Source of the DNA: a virus
Virus record (IMG/VR): IMGVR_UViG_3300046371_000029
Span: 1 to 55,340 of that record
DNA length: 55,340 nucleotides
Strand: one strand, 5' to 3'
The position numbers and the translations under genes were made by a program. The notes beneath the pieces were generated by a model. The model did not search any database. It was not told the origin of the DNA and saw only the letters and a list, made by a program, of their open reading frames with translations. Below, piece by piece: positions 16,912 to 26,173 of this stretch (position 1 is the stretch's first letter; the number at the start of each line of letters is the position of its first letter).

Positions 16912-16940
16912 TTGACAAATCAGTATGATTGTGGTATAAT
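16912..16940 (+). promoter_or_regulatory. Full-consensus sigma-70 promoter with extended -10, fibre cassette
   Basis: TTGACA at 16912-16917, a 17-base spacer ending in TGG, and TATAAT at 16935-16940, that is a perfect -35, spacing and -10 plus an extended TGn. The bases around the -10 (TGGTATAATTAT) are shared with the promoter at 51574-51602. It sits in the only gap of the fibre region and would drive 16962 onward. Confidence 0.88.
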
Positions 16941-16961
16941 TATACATAATTGGAGAAATAA

Positions 16962-17291
16962 ATGGCAAACTCATTTAAACTGGTGACAGACACTGGAGTA
17001 GGCACTTCCGCTGCCACGGTTCATACTGGTGCTGGTTCTACCGAAACAACAATCATTGGCATGTCGATTGCGAACATTCACACCTCACAGATTGAGGTAG
17101 ATGTACAGCTTGAGAACAATGACGGTGACAATATCTATATTGTAAAGGATGCACCTATTCCTGTGGGTAGCAGCCTTGTTGTTGTGGGCGGTGAACAGAA
17201 AGTAGTTATGAACGCAAGTGATGTCTTGAAAGTTACGTCAAATGTCGCATCTAGCGCAGACGTTGCTTTGTCTATTCTTGAAATTACGTAA
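16962..17291 (+). CDS. Small beta-rich virion protein
   Basis: A 109-residue protein of beta character (TGAGSTETTIIGMSIAN, IEVDVQLENNDGDNIYIVKD, LVVVGGEQKVVMNASDVLKV). The protein at 54405-54764 has the same kind of layout, so they may be distant paralogues (inference). It is the first gene after the strong promoter, has a GGAGAA box and precedes a fibre. Probably a minor head or fibre-associated virion protein; no family named. Confidence 0.72.
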   Translation: MANSFKLVTDTGVGTSAATVHTGAGSTETTIIGMSIANIHTSQIEVDVQLENNDGDNIYIVKDAPIPVGSSLVVVGGEQKVVMNASDVLKVTSNVASSADVALSILEIT

Positions 17292-17300
17292 GGAATAATC

Positions 17301-19091
17301 ATGGGTTATATCGGCGCAGGTATATCAAGATTTAACACAGCAGATGAACTGACTGTCACTGGCGATGCCACTATTGACACCACTACGCTTGTCGTTGATT
17401 CGACTAACAATCGGGTGGGCATCGGTATTGCGGCACCTTCAGAAGAACTTGAAATTTCTGGAACAGGTGTACAAACATTAAAAGTGGATAGAACAGATGC
17501 AAGCACGGCGGGAGCATTAACTATAAATTCTGCTAACGGCAGTAACTATATTTATAATCTTACGGCGAAAAAGTTAATTTTTGGTACTAATAACACCAGT
17601 GGATTGACTATTGATGAAAACAATAAAATTGGCATCGGCACTACGGCTCCTGCCCATAACGTAGAAATCGTAGCCACTGCCGCTGGTTCTGTGAACGACA
17701 GTCTGCAAATACGAAACAACGCAACGTCAAGCGGCACTGGCTCTCGCATCCGCTTTATCAATTCGACTGATGCAAACTCAGATGCAAACGGTGCGTCAAT
17801 CGCTTCGGTGCGTAACGGCAACGACAACGACCTAGTTTTTGAGACTGAAAATGCCACTCGCATGACAATAGACCACGCTGGCAATGTCGGCATCGGCAGT
17901 GCGTCACCTGCAAAGCCCCTGACTGTGGTCGGTGGTGATTTCAGCACTGTTTTGCTAGATAACTCCAACGCGGCACACGGCACACAAATTCTATTCCAAG
18001 CGAATGGCGCAACAAACTCAGGCTGTGATATTCAGATGTCTGATGCTGGCGGCATGAAGATTAGAACGCTTGCTGTTGAGCCGTTAAGTTTTCACACCTC
18101 TGCTTCTGCTGGTTCGCCATCTGAACGTATGCGCCTCGACAGCAGCGGCAATCTGCTGGTTGGCAAGACTGCCGACAACGTAGCAACGGTTGGCATCGAA
18201 GCCCGTGCTACTGGTCCTTTGATTTCAACACGAGATGGCTCAGACGCACTAAGGTTGAACCGATTGAATAGTGATGGTGAGATTATCCAACTCCGTAAAG
18301 ACGGCACAACGGTTGGCTCAATCGGTGTTGTAAACACCAACAACCCATTTATCTCCAACGATGCCGATAACTCAGGCTTGCAATTCGCATCAACCAGTAT
18401 CTTGCCACATTACGACAGCCTACAGCGTGACAATGCTGTGGACTTAGGAAGCACCAGCGTACGCTTCAAAGACGGTTATTTCAGCAACGGTATAACAGCA
18501 AGATACCATTACAACATTAATGACCCCGATACATACATAGATTTTGCTACTAACAATCTAATCAATTATTATGTTGGCGGTGCGGAGCGTGGGAGGTTTG
18601 TTACTACGGGTTTTGTGGTTGGAAAAACATCATCAGGAGATATTTCAGTCGCTGGTGCTGAAATGAGTACACAAGGGTACGGGATGTTTTCTCACAACAC
18701 CAATATTGCGCTTTACGCTAATCGTGGAGATACAGGCACTCTTGTCTGGTTTGGCAGAGCAGGTGCAAATAAAGGTGATATATCAGTTTCATCAACTGCT
18801 GTAGCTTTTAACACATCATCAGACAGACGCCTTAAATCAAACATTCAAAACGCAGCGTCAGCATCCGACAAGATTGATGCCATTCAGGTGCGCCAGTTTG
18901 ATTGGAAAGCAGACGACAGCCATCAAGATTATGGCCTGATAGCCCAAGAGTTGCAGCCGATTGAACCAATGGCAGTCTCAGGCGATGAGAACAGTGATGA
19001 GATGATGGCAGTTGATTACAGCAAATTGGTTCCAATGCTAATCAAAGAAATTCAGGAATTGCGTAGTCGTGTGGCTGCGCTAGAGGAGTAA
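17301..19091 (+). CDS. Tail fibre with C-terminal S74 (endosialidase-type) chaperone
   Basis: A 596-residue fibre. Beta-helical shaft repeats with NRVGIGIAAPSEELEISG, NKIGIGTTAP and GNVGIGSASPAKPLTVVGG blocks end in the intramolecular chaperone of peptidase family S74. The chaperone begins at SSDRRLKSNIQ, where the family self-cleaves before the Ser, and continues with YGLIAQELQPIEPMAV and VDYSKLVPMLIKEIQELRSR. The chaperone trimerises the fibre and is then cut off. Shaft sequence is G/C-richer than the internal virion genes downstream. Probably receptor binding. Confidence 0.9.
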   Translation: MGYIGAGISRFNTADELTVTGDATIDTTTLVVDSTNNRVGIGIAAPSEELEISGTGVQTLKVDRTDASTAGALTINSANGSNYIYNLTAKKLIFGTNNTSGLTIDENNKIGIGTTAPAHNVEIVATAAGSVNDSLQIRNNATSSGTGSRIRFINSTDANSDANGASIASVRNGNDNDLVFETENATRMTIDHAGNVGIGSASPAKPLTVVGGDFSTVLLDNSNAAHGTQILFQANGATNSGCDIQMSDAGGMKIRTLAVEPLSFHTSASAGSPSERMRLDSSGNLLVGKTADNVATVGIEARATGPLISTRDGSDALRLNRLNSDGEIIQLRKDGTTVGSIGVVNTNNPFISNDADNSGLQFASTSILPHYDSLQRDNAVDLGSTSVRFKDGYFSNGITARYHYNINDPDTYIDFATNNLINYYVGGAERGRFVTTGFVVGKTSSGDISVAGAEMSTQGYGMFSHNTNIALYANRGDTGTLVWFGRAGANKGDISVSSTAVAFNTSSDRRLKSNIQNAASASDKIDAIQVRQFDWKADDSHQDYGLIAQELQPIEPMAVSGDENSDEMMAVDYSKLVPMLIKEIQELRSRVAALEE

Positions 19092-19094
19092 ACA

Positions 19095-19442
19095 ATGGCA
19101 AACACATACACGTGGTCATATCCACAACTAGACACAGCACCCACGGAAGGTGACTTGTCAGACGTAATCAAGACAATCCACTGGCGCATTACTGCTGTCA
19201 GTGACAGTGAGCAAGACGCTGATGACAATTACCTGTCAGCAACTATGTACGGCACCACTGGTGTTGAGGTAGATGACGGCGTAGACTTCATTGAATTTAA
19301 CAGTGTGACACAAGACTGGTGCAAGGCAAAGGTCTTGGCTGACATGGCACAGACTGAAGAAGAAGTACAGGCATCACTGGATGCACAGATTGCTGAAATG
19401 GCAAGCCCATCTATCGTAGGCAAAGTACCATCAAGCTGGTAA
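19095..19442 (+). CDS. Fibre companion protein, unknown
   Basis: A 115-residue acidic protein (TYTWSYPQLDTAPTEGDLSD, IKTIHWRITAVSDSEQDADD, and a C-terminal QTEEEVQASLDAQIAEM helix). It follows the first S74 fibre by three bases. Proteins beginning this way are common beside marine phage fibres, but I know of no proven function. Fibre assembly factor or minor fibre subunit is inference. Confidence 0.75.
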   Translation: MANTYTWSYPQLDTAPTEGDLSDVIKTIHWRITAVSDSEQDADDNYLSATMYGTTGVEVDDGVDFIEFNSVTQDWCKAKVLADMAQTEEEVQASLDAQIAEMASPSIVGKVPSSW

Positions 19443-19460
19443 TTTTAGGAGAACGTAGCC

Positions 19461-21416
19461 GTGACTAGAGCAAGAGACTTAGCAGATGCAGCCGATAAGG
19501 ACTTCAGTGGCACCGTTACTGTAGACAATATAACTATTGGCGGTAACATCTCGCAGGATAGCGGCACGATTAAGCTAGACGGTAACTATCCTACTGGTAC
19601 AAACAACGTGGCTCTAGGTAATGCGGCATTAGACGATGCTTCTTTGTCTGGTGCAAGTAACGTAGCCATAGGCTTCAATGCTCTTACCGTAAATACTTCT
19701 GGTGCATCCAATACTTCTGTAGGAACTTTAACCTTAGATGCAAACACTACAGGCGGTTCAAATGTAGCTTTGGGTTATGGTGCATTAACAGAAAATACTA
19801 CTGCATCTAACAATACTGCAATAGGTACAAATGCACTGACCGCGAACACCACTGGCGCATCTAATACTGCTGTGGGTGCAAACGCCCTAGACTCAGTGAC
19901 AACGGGTGCGTTTATGACAGCAGTGGGTCATAACGCTGGGCAAGCAATGACAACAAATGGTGACAGCGTGTTTGTTGGATATGCGGCTGGTAATTCAGCA
20001 ACAGGTAATAGAAGCACATTTGTTGGCTATCAATCAGGTTACAATACTACAGGTGGAAACAATGTAGGTCTTGGCTATAACGCTCTTCTCGCAAACACCA
20101 CTGGGTCAGAAAATGTCGCAGTTGGTATGCAGTCACTTGACGCTAATACATCAGGTAGTAGCAACACAGGTATAGGTGTTAACGCTTTGGGGGAAAACTC
20201 TTCTGCCTCAAACAATACGGCGGTGGGTGTTAATTCTCTTGATGCAAACACTACTGGCGCATCTAATGTTGCTGTGGGCGTAAACTCACTTGGCGCAAAC
20301 ACAACGGCTAGTGGCAACAATGCTGTTGGCGTAAACGCTCTGTTAAATAACACCACGGGTGCTAACAATACTGGTATGGGCTATGCCGCACTGCAAGCCA
20401 ACACCACCGCCAGTAACAACACTGCTTATGGGTATTCCGCACTTGTCGCAAACACCACTGGACAGCTTAATACAGCAGTAGGTACTAACGCACTTGATGC
20501 GAATACAACAGGCACTAACAATGAGGCTTTCGGGTTCAATTCGTTAAGCACGAACACCACGGGAGTTTATAATAGTGCTTTTGGCGACCATTCTTTGTTC
20601 TCCCTAACAACGGGCAATTACAATACAGGGTTAGGCCATAACGCAGGGGGCAACTTAACGACAACTACATTTAACGTGGCGGTTGGTCACGGTTGTATGA
20701 ATACTGGCACTACGGGTAGTGAAAACACAGCCATTGGTGGTCAAGCACTGTATTACAATACCACTGGGCAAAACAATGTTGCTGTGGGGCGTTACGCTTT
20801 AGGCGGCTCAAGCTCAAGTGCATACTCTTTCAATACAGCGGTTGGGAGTCAATCTGGAAACTCTATTACAACCGGATATAATAATGTTTTTGTTGGATAC
20901 CTAGCTGGAGAAACACTTACAACTGGTACAAACTGCACTTTAATCGGCGTTGATGTTGAACCAAGTGCAGTGGGTGGTGACTCACAAATTGTTATTGGCA
21001 CAGCGGGAACTACTGGTAAAGGAAATTCAACTGGCTATATCAGTCCTGCTGGCGGCGGTGTGTATCAAGGTAACAACTCATCGTCTTGGTCAACTACATC
21101 GGATGAGCGGCTGAAGAAAAACATTGTTGATAACAATGACGGACTGTCAATCATTGACCAAGTGCGTGTTCGTAACTTTGAGTACCGTACACCAGATGAA
21201 ATCACAGAACTGCAAGCATCTGATGCGGTAGAGCGTTCAGGAACACAGCTTGGCGTCATTGCACAAGAACTAGAAACAGTTGCGCCCAGATGCGTAAAGA
21301 CAGAAACCACGGGCGTAAAGTCTGTGGATAGTGATGAATTGTTTTGGCACATGCTCAATTCAATCAAAGAACTCTCAGCAAAAGTAGCTGAGTTAGAATC
21401 CAAATTAGGAGAATAA
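19461..21416 (+). CDS. Tail fibre with about 26 YadA-head-like repeats and S74 chaperone
   Basis: A 651-residue fibre starting at GTG 19461 after AGGAGA. The head (MTRARDLADAADKDFSGTVT) is an attachment module. Residues about 48-500 are tandem 17-residue units of the form NNTAVGVNSLDANTTGA, resembling the left-handed beta-roll of YadA-like heads. The C-terminus is an S74 chaperone: TSDERLKKNIVDNNDG with the cleavage Ser, LGVIAQELETVAP, and a final coiled coil (LNSIKELSAKVAELESKLGE). Repeat number could change by recombination, altering fibre length. Confidence 0.9.
   Translation: MTRARDLADAADKDFSGTVTVDNITIGGNISQDSGTIKLDGNYPTGTNNVALGNAALDDASLSGASNVAIGFNALTVNTSGASNTSVGTLTLDANTTGGSNVALGYGALTENTTASNNTAIGTNALTANTTGASNTAVGANALDSVTTGAFMTAVGHNAGQAMTTNGDSVFVGYAAGNSATGNRSTFVGYQSGYNTTGGNNVGLGYNALLANTTGSENVAVGMQSLDANTSGSSNTGIGVNALGENSSASNNTAVGVNSLDANTTGASNVAVGVNSLGANTTASGNNAVGVNALLNNTTGANNTGMGYAALQANTTASNNTAYGYSALVANTTGQLNTAVGTNALDANTTGTNNEAFGFNSLSTNTTGVYNSAFGDHSLFSLTTGNYNTGLGHNAGGNLTTTTFNVAVGHGCMNTGTTGSENTAIGGQALYYNTTGQNNVAVGRYALGGSSSSAYSFNTAVGSQSGNSITTGYNNVFVGYLAGETLTTGTNCTLIGVDVEPSAVGGDSQIVIGTAGTTGKGNSTGYISPAGGGVYQGNNSSSWSTTSDERLKKNIVDNNDGLSIIDQVRVRNFEYRTPDEITELQASDAVERSGTQLGVIAQELETVAPRCVKTETTGVKSVDSDELFWHMLNSIKELSAKVAELESKLGE
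19605..20960 (+). repeat. Tandem 51-bp degenerate repeats inside the fibre gene
   Basis: About 26 consecutive units of 51 bases, each encoding 17 residues with the core N-x-A-V/I-G-x-N-A/S-L. The units are degenerate at DNA level, though neighbouring units share stretches such as the ACTACTGGCGCATCTAAT region (near 19850 and 20250). This supports growth by duplication followed by divergence. Confidence 0.85.
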
Positions 21417-21417
21417 A

Positions 21418-21663
21418 ATGGACGAACTAACAACAGAACAAATCGCACAGAACTACACCGCAATGGGTCATTCCGTGCAACTCATCACAGACGTGATTGC
21501 AGGTGATGCAATGGCAGACGATGATGCAGAAGAGCGTCAGGGTTGCGTAGACCGCAATGTTGAACATCTTCAACTGATGGTAGCTAAAGACTACTGGACT
21601 TCAGAAAACATGACAGCAGTCAACGCTGCAATCACAGCAGGTCAAGACTACACTGCCGAATAA
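21418..21663 (+). CDS. Small acidic fibre companion protein, unknown
   Basis: An 81-residue acidic helical protein (LTTEQIAQNYTAMGHSVQLI, AMADDDAEERQGCVDRNVEH). It lies directly after the second S74 fibre, in the same relative place as 19095-19442, so each fibre appears to travel with a small partner. Function unknown; a fibre folding or capping factor is possible. Confidence 0.72.
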   Translation: MDELTTEQIAQNYTAMGHSVQLITDVIAGDAMADDDAEERQGCVDRNVEHLQLMVAKDYWTSENMTAVNAAITAGQDYTAE

Positions 21664-21681
21664 TAAACCGGAGAACCGTTA

Positions 21682-23670
21682 ATGGCTTACTTAGGCAAAT
21701 CACCATCACAGGGTGTACGTAATCGTTACTACTTCACTGCATCAGGCGGTGAGACATCAATCAGCGGTGCGCTGACAGGTGGCACCCTGACATTCACTGA
21801 CGGCAACTATGTTGACGTGAACTTGAATGGTGTGACTCTAGTGGCTGGTACGGACTACAACACAAGCACAGCGAACACCATTGCTGGCTTGTCGGCATTG
21901 ACTGCAAGCGATGTAGTTGAGATTGTAGTGTATGACGTATTTAGTGTGTTCAGTGGTAATGTGAACAGCGACTTCAGTGTGGGTGGTAATCTAAGTGTTA
22001 CTGGCACAACTGCATTTACAGGCGCGACAACTATTACTGGACTGACGACAACTGGTGACATTAACTTTGGCGACAACGACAAAGCTATTTTTGGTGCTGG
22101 GTCTGACTTACAGATTTATCACGATGGTAGCAATAGCTATATTGATGATGCTGGTGCTGGTGACTTATTTATACGAGCATCTAACAACCATTATCTGCGG
22201 TTTATGAATGGTGACTACGCCATTACCACAAGCGAAAATGGTGATGTTGGTTTACGCTACGATAATTCTCAAAAGTTGGTGACCACCTCATCTGGCGTTT
22301 CTGTGACGGGCGGAATCTCCGCAACTGACAGTTCTACAATCACGACTGCCGATAACTCCACCCAGCTTACACTGGTATCCACAGATGCTGACGCTTCTAA
22401 TGGCCCCAGATTAGACTTAAAACGAGACAGTGCCAGCCCTGCTGACGGCGACACAATCGGGCGTATTCGTTTCCTGTTTGACAATGACGCAGCGGAGCAA
22501 ATTGAAGGCGTAAGAATTGATGGTCATATAACAGATGCCTCTGATGGTACAGAAGATACCTCGTTTAATATAAGCACTGTAAAAGCAGGAAGTTTGCAAC
22601 AAAGCGTTAAGTTTGGTGCTACTGAAACTGTATTTAACGAAAGTTCATTAGACCTAGACTTCCGTGTTGAGTCAGACAATACAACCCACGCATTATTCGT
22701 TCAAGGTTCATCAGGCAATGTCGGAATTGGCACTTCATCGCCGGGCAAATTAATGCACCTGTATGCTGCAAGCGATGCGGCCTCGCTGCGTTTGGAAAAT
22801 ACAGCCAACAGTAAAGTTTGGGAAATCGCCCCTGCAAATCCGGGCGTGGCTAACTCAGGCCTGAGTATTTATAACGTGACAGATAACGCTGTTGCAATGC
22901 ACGTTGACAATAGCGGCAATGTGATGATTGGTAAAACTGCATTAGGCACAGCAAATACAGGCGTTGAAATAGGCGGTTCCAGCGCATCAGGCGGTGGTTT
23001 TCTTTCTGCAACTAGAAATAATGCTGGTGTGCTTTTCGTTAACAGAGGCGACTCTGACGGAACAGTAGTTAACATCATGCAAGACAACAATTCAGAAGGC
23101 AGCATTAGTGTCAGTGGCTCAACTGTATCATACAACGGTGGGCATCTTGCTCGTTGGTCACAAGCTACAGACGGCAACCGTATTGACGGCCTACTAAAAG
23201 GCACCGTGATGACTAACCTCGACCAGATGGCTGAGTGGTCACATGCTGCTGTGGCTGCAACCTATTACACGGCTGATGATGAATTGCCTGACGGTGTATC
23301 TGTGGGCGATGAAAAGACACAGGCTGTTGCTGCATATGATGAAGACAACGAACAGCTTAACTGTATGGCTGTATCTTCAGTAGAAGGTGACCCAAATGTT
23401 GCTGGCGTGTTCGTTAACTGGGATGATGATGACGAGGACTACACCGCCGACATGAATGTCGCAATGACAGGCGACATGATTATCCGCATTGCACAAGGCA
23501 CAACTGTCGCACGGGGTGACTTGCTAATGAGTGCTGGCGATGGCACGGCAAAGCCGCAAGGTGACGACATTGTTCGCAGCAAAACAATCGCAAAAGTAAC
23601 ATCAACTAATGTATCGCACACCTATGACGATGGGTCATACTGTGTGCCTTGTGTGTTGATGGCTTGTTAG
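21682..23670 (+). CDS. Fourth fibre or spike, cyanophage-type N-terminus
   Basis: A 662-residue protein. The N-terminus (AYLGKSPSQGVRNRYYFTAS, then GTLTFTDGNYVDVNLNGVTL) is a module I know from cyanophage fibres. The shaft has IYHDGSNSYIDDAGAGDLFI and SGNVGIGTSSPGKLMHLYA blocks. The C-terminal 170 residues (GLLKGTVMTNLDQMAEWSHA, MTGDMIIRIAQGTTVARGDL, VSHTYDDGSYCVPC) are not S74 and recall the Peptidase_G2-like autoproteolytic fibre ends (tentative). The final CVPCVLMAC is unusually Cys-rich. Confidence 0.83.
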   Translation: MAYLGKSPSQGVRNRYYFTASGGETSISGALTGGTLTFTDGNYVDVNLNGVTLVAGTDYNTSTANTIAGLSALTASDVVEIVVYDVFSVFSGNVNSDFSVGGNLSVTGTTAFTGATTITGLTTTGDINFGDNDKAIFGAGSDLQIYHDGSNSYIDDAGAGDLFIRASNNHYLRFMNGDYAITTSENGDVGLRYDNSQKLVTTSSGVSVTGGISATDSSTITTADNSTQLTLVSTDADASNGPRLDLKRDSASPADGDTIGRIRFLFDNDAAEQIEGVRIDGHITDASDGTEDTSFNISTVKAGSLQQSVKFGATETVFNESSLDLDFRVESDNTTHALFVQGSSGNVGIGTSSPGKLMHLYAASDAASLRLENTANSKVWEIAPANPGVANSGLSIYNVTDNAVAMHVDNSGNVMIGKTALGTANTGVEIGGSSASGGGFLSATRNNAGVLFVNRGDSDGTVVNIMQDNNSEGSISVSGSTVSYNGGHLARWSQATDGNRIDGLLKGTVMTNLDQMAEWSHAAVAATYYTADDELPDGVSVGDEKTQAVAAYDEDNEQLNCMAVSSVEGDPNVAGVFVNWDDDDEDYTADMNVAMTGDMIIRIAQGTTVARGDLLMSAGDGTAKPQGDDIVRSKTIAKVTSTNVSHTYDDGSYCVPCVLMAC

Positions 23671-23671
23671 T

Positions 23672-23878
23672 ATGAAAATGACCCAGCAAGTAGAGCCAGC
23701 ACTCAAGGTACAGATGGAACTAGACGCACATGAAAAAGAGTGCGCCATGTTTCGTGAGTTGGTAAACGGCAAGCTGGATAACTTGGATAAGCGCATGTGG
23801 CGTTTAGAAGCAATGATAATGGGTAGCACCGTAATGGTGGTAGCAATGGTAGTTACAGTATTTATGGGAATGAATTAG
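23672..23878 (+). CDS. Small coiled-coil plus membrane-anchor protein
   Basis: A 68-residue protein with a coiled coil at about 8-45 (VQMELDAHEKECAMFRELV, KLDNLDKRMWRLEAM) and one hydrophobic segment at 48-66 (IMGSTVMVVAMVVTVFMG). This is the layout of XhlA-like haemolysin/holin accessory proteins. One base separates it from the fibre stop and one from the next gene. Membrane disruption at entry or lysis is inference. Confidence 0.72.
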   Translation: MKMTQQVEPALKVQMELDAHEKECAMFRELVNGKLDNLDKRMWRLEAMIMGSTVMVVAMVVTVFMGMN

Positions 23879-23879
23879 T

Positions 23880-25952
23880 ATGGCGATGTTCAAAGCATTT
23901 AAACCTGAAGCAATGAATAAGATTGCAAAGGCTATGGGCTACTCTGGTGACATGGGCCAGTTCCAACAATACATTGAAGATGACCCAGCACGTAAGGCAC
24001 GAATGAATGGCTTTGTCCAAGCTGCACAGCAGATGGCTAAAGGTGGTGTAGTACGTAAGATGCAGCAGGGTGGTATATTGTCTCAAGGTCCATCTTTTTA
24101 TACTCCTACATCTGGAGAAACGCTCGTTCAAAATGACCCTACGCCTACAGCCATTAGGTCAGCAGTAATGCCTCAAACTGGAGGTATGTTTGCATTTAAA
24201 CCAGATGGCACACGTGTAACTGTTCCACAGGGATATTTTGACCCACGCACAGCACAACAAGACGCACCACCTGCTGCACCTACACCCCAAAGTGATGTAA
24301 AGAACGTAGCTATTGGTGATGTAACTACACAGCGTATGTATGCACCCGGTCTACCGCAAGGTGGTGTAACTACTGCTGCTATGACGCCAACAGGTCCGGG
24401 TCAAGAAGTGCAGCAAGGTACTGGCGCACTTACAGGTGCAGTTGCAGTGCCTACAGCAATGGCACAGACAGCTATGGCCTCTCCACAGCAAGAGTCACAA
24501 GCTAATGTAATGGAAGCCGCTACAGCCGCACCAGCAGTCGATGCAGCTATGAATGCTACACAGGCAGCACAGGCTACCGTAGACCCCCGCGCACAGGTCA
24601 CAGCGGCCCAGCAAACAGCATCTAGCGTGGGCAATCTATCTGCTGCACAGGGCAATGCCACGCTTATCAACAATCCTGTACAACGTCAGATTCAGGCAGG
24701 TGAACTTATCTCTGGTGCTGCTGATGCACAGACTGCTGCTACCTTTACTGAACAGGTACAAGCTGCAGAAGCTACACCATCTACGCAAGCTACTGTACAG
24801 GGCCAGCTTGCTTCTCTAACAGCTAACTTTGATGCTGCCAATCCACCTGCATGGGCCGCTGGTGCTATGCGTAATGCTACACAAGCAATGGCTGCACGTG
24901 GATTAGGCGCAAGTAGCCTCGCTGGTCAAGCAATTGTACAGGCCACGCTTGAGGCTGCTCTCCCCATTGCACAGGCTGATGCAGCAGTAACTGCACAGTT
25001 TGAGGCACAGAACCTATCTAATCGCCAGCAACGTGCTATGCTTTCTGCACAGCAACGTGCCACATTCATGGGTCAAGAGTTTGACCAAGCCTTTCAATCA
25101 CGTGTTCAGAACTCTGCACGTATTGCTGATATAGCGAACATGAACTTTACTGCTGAACAGCAGGTACAGCTAGAGAACTCTCGTGCTGCTAATACAATGA
25201 ACCTTAACAACCTGTCTAACTCACAGGCAATGACAATGGCAGAGGCATCTGCACTGGCACAGATGGATGCATCTAATCTTAACAATCGTCAACAGGCTGC
25301 AGTAAATAATGCACAGGCATTCCTGCAGACTGACATGGCTAACTTGTCTAATCAACAACAGACAGAGTTGTTTAAGGCACAACAGCGTACACAATCAATG
25401 TTCACTGACCAAGCAGCTACCAATGCAGCACGGCAGTTCAATGCGTCTAGTCAAAACCAAGTTGACCAGTTCTTTGCCAATCTGGCGCAGCAGACATCAC
25501 AGTTCAATGCCACACAGCAAAATGCACAGGCACAGTTTAATGCGGGTCAGGCTAATACAGTAGAACGCTTCAATGCTGAGATGAACAACCAGCGTGACCA
25601 GTTCAATGCACAGAACCAGATTGTGATTGCACAGTCAAATGCTCAGTGGCGTAGGCAGATTGCTACAGCAGATACTGCTGCAGTTAATCGTGCTAATGAA
25701 ATTAATGCTGCTGCTGTTCTTGATATTAGTAAGACCGCTTATGATAATCTGTGGCAGTACTATGCAGATAGCATGGAGTTTGCTTGGGAAGCTGCAGACA
25801 ATGAACTAGACCGCTTGAATAACTTGGCTGTAGCACAACTTAGTGCAGAGGCACAAGCAGCAGCAACAAAAGCAGCAAGCAGTTCTGCGGCTGGTAGCGC
25901 ATTAGGCGGTTTGATTGGCACACTTGGTAGTGCATTTATACAGTTTGGATAA
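23880..25952 (+). CDS. Internal virion protein, Ala/Gln/Asn-rich (probable ejection protein)
   Basis: A 690-residue protein. The N-terminus carries MAKGGVVRKMQQGGILSQG (two copies of the K-x-x-GG motif seen in other late proteins). The middle is Pro/Thr-rich and the C-terminal two thirds is a long helical Ala/Gln/Asn repeat region (TQQNAQAQFNAGQAN, NNQRDQFNAQNQ). The C-terminal end is small and hydrophobic (SALGGLIGTLGSAFIQFG). Composition and place among structural genes fit a podovirus core/ejection protein that helps form the DNA channel across the envelope. No lytic transglycosylase motif seen. Confidence 0.75.
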   Translation: MAMFKAFKPEAMNKIAKAMGYSGDMGQFQQYIEDDPARKARMNGFVQAAQQMAKGGVVRKMQQGGILSQGPSFYTPTSGETLVQNDPTPTAIRSAVMPQTGGMFAFKPDGTRVTVPQGYFDPRTAQQDAPPAAPTPQSDVKNVAIGDVTTQRMYAPGLPQGGVTTAAMTPTGPGQEVQQGTGALTGAVAVPTAMAQTAMASPQQESQANVMEAATAAPAVDAAMNATQAAQATVDPRAQVTAAQQTASSVGNLSAAQGNATLINNPVQRQIQAGELISGAADAQTAATFTEQVQAAEATPSTQATVQGQLASLTANFDAANPPAWAAGAMRNATQAMAARGLGASSLAGQAIVQATLEAALPIAQADAAVTAQFEAQNLSNRQQRAMLSAQQRATFMGQEFDQAFQSRVQNSARIADIANMNFTAEQQVQLENSRAANTMNLNNLSNSQAMTMAEASALAQMDASNLNNRQQAAVNNAQAFLQTDMANLSNQQQTELFKAQQRTQSMFTDQAATNAARQFNASSQNQVDQFFANLAQQTSQFNATQQNAQAQFNAGQANTVERFNAEMNNQRDQFNAQNQIVIAQSNAQWRRQIATADTAAVNRANEINAAAVLDISKTAYDNLWQYYADSMEFAWEAADNELDRLNNLAVAQLSAEAQAAATKAASSSAAGSALGGLIGTLGSAFIQFG

Positions 25953-25957
25953 AAATT

Positions 25958-26173
25958 ATGTTAAATAACCCTGCACCCATACTATATCAAAATTTAACAA
26001 TGGCTATGAAAACTATGCCAGAAGAAACACCTATGAATAAAAATACTTTGATGGGTCCACCTAAAAAACAGATGACAAAAGCTAAAGAAGATGATATACT
26101 AAGCCCATCAAGACGTGCTGCATCTTATATTGAGATGCTTAAAAAGAAACGTGAGGAAATTATAAATGCGTGA
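25958..26173 (+). CDS. Small protein between internal virion genes, unknown
   Basis: A 71-residue protein rich in Met, Pro and Lys (AMKTMPEETPMNKNTLMGPP, then SPSRRAASYIEMLKKKREEI). It starts five bases after the preceding stop and overlaps the next ATG by eight bases, so it is coupled to it. No family recognised. Likely a minor virion component by context. Confidence 0.7.
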   Translation: MLNNPAPILYQNLTMAMKTMPEETPMNKNTLMGPPKKQMTKAKEDDILSPSRRAASYIEMLKKKREEIINA

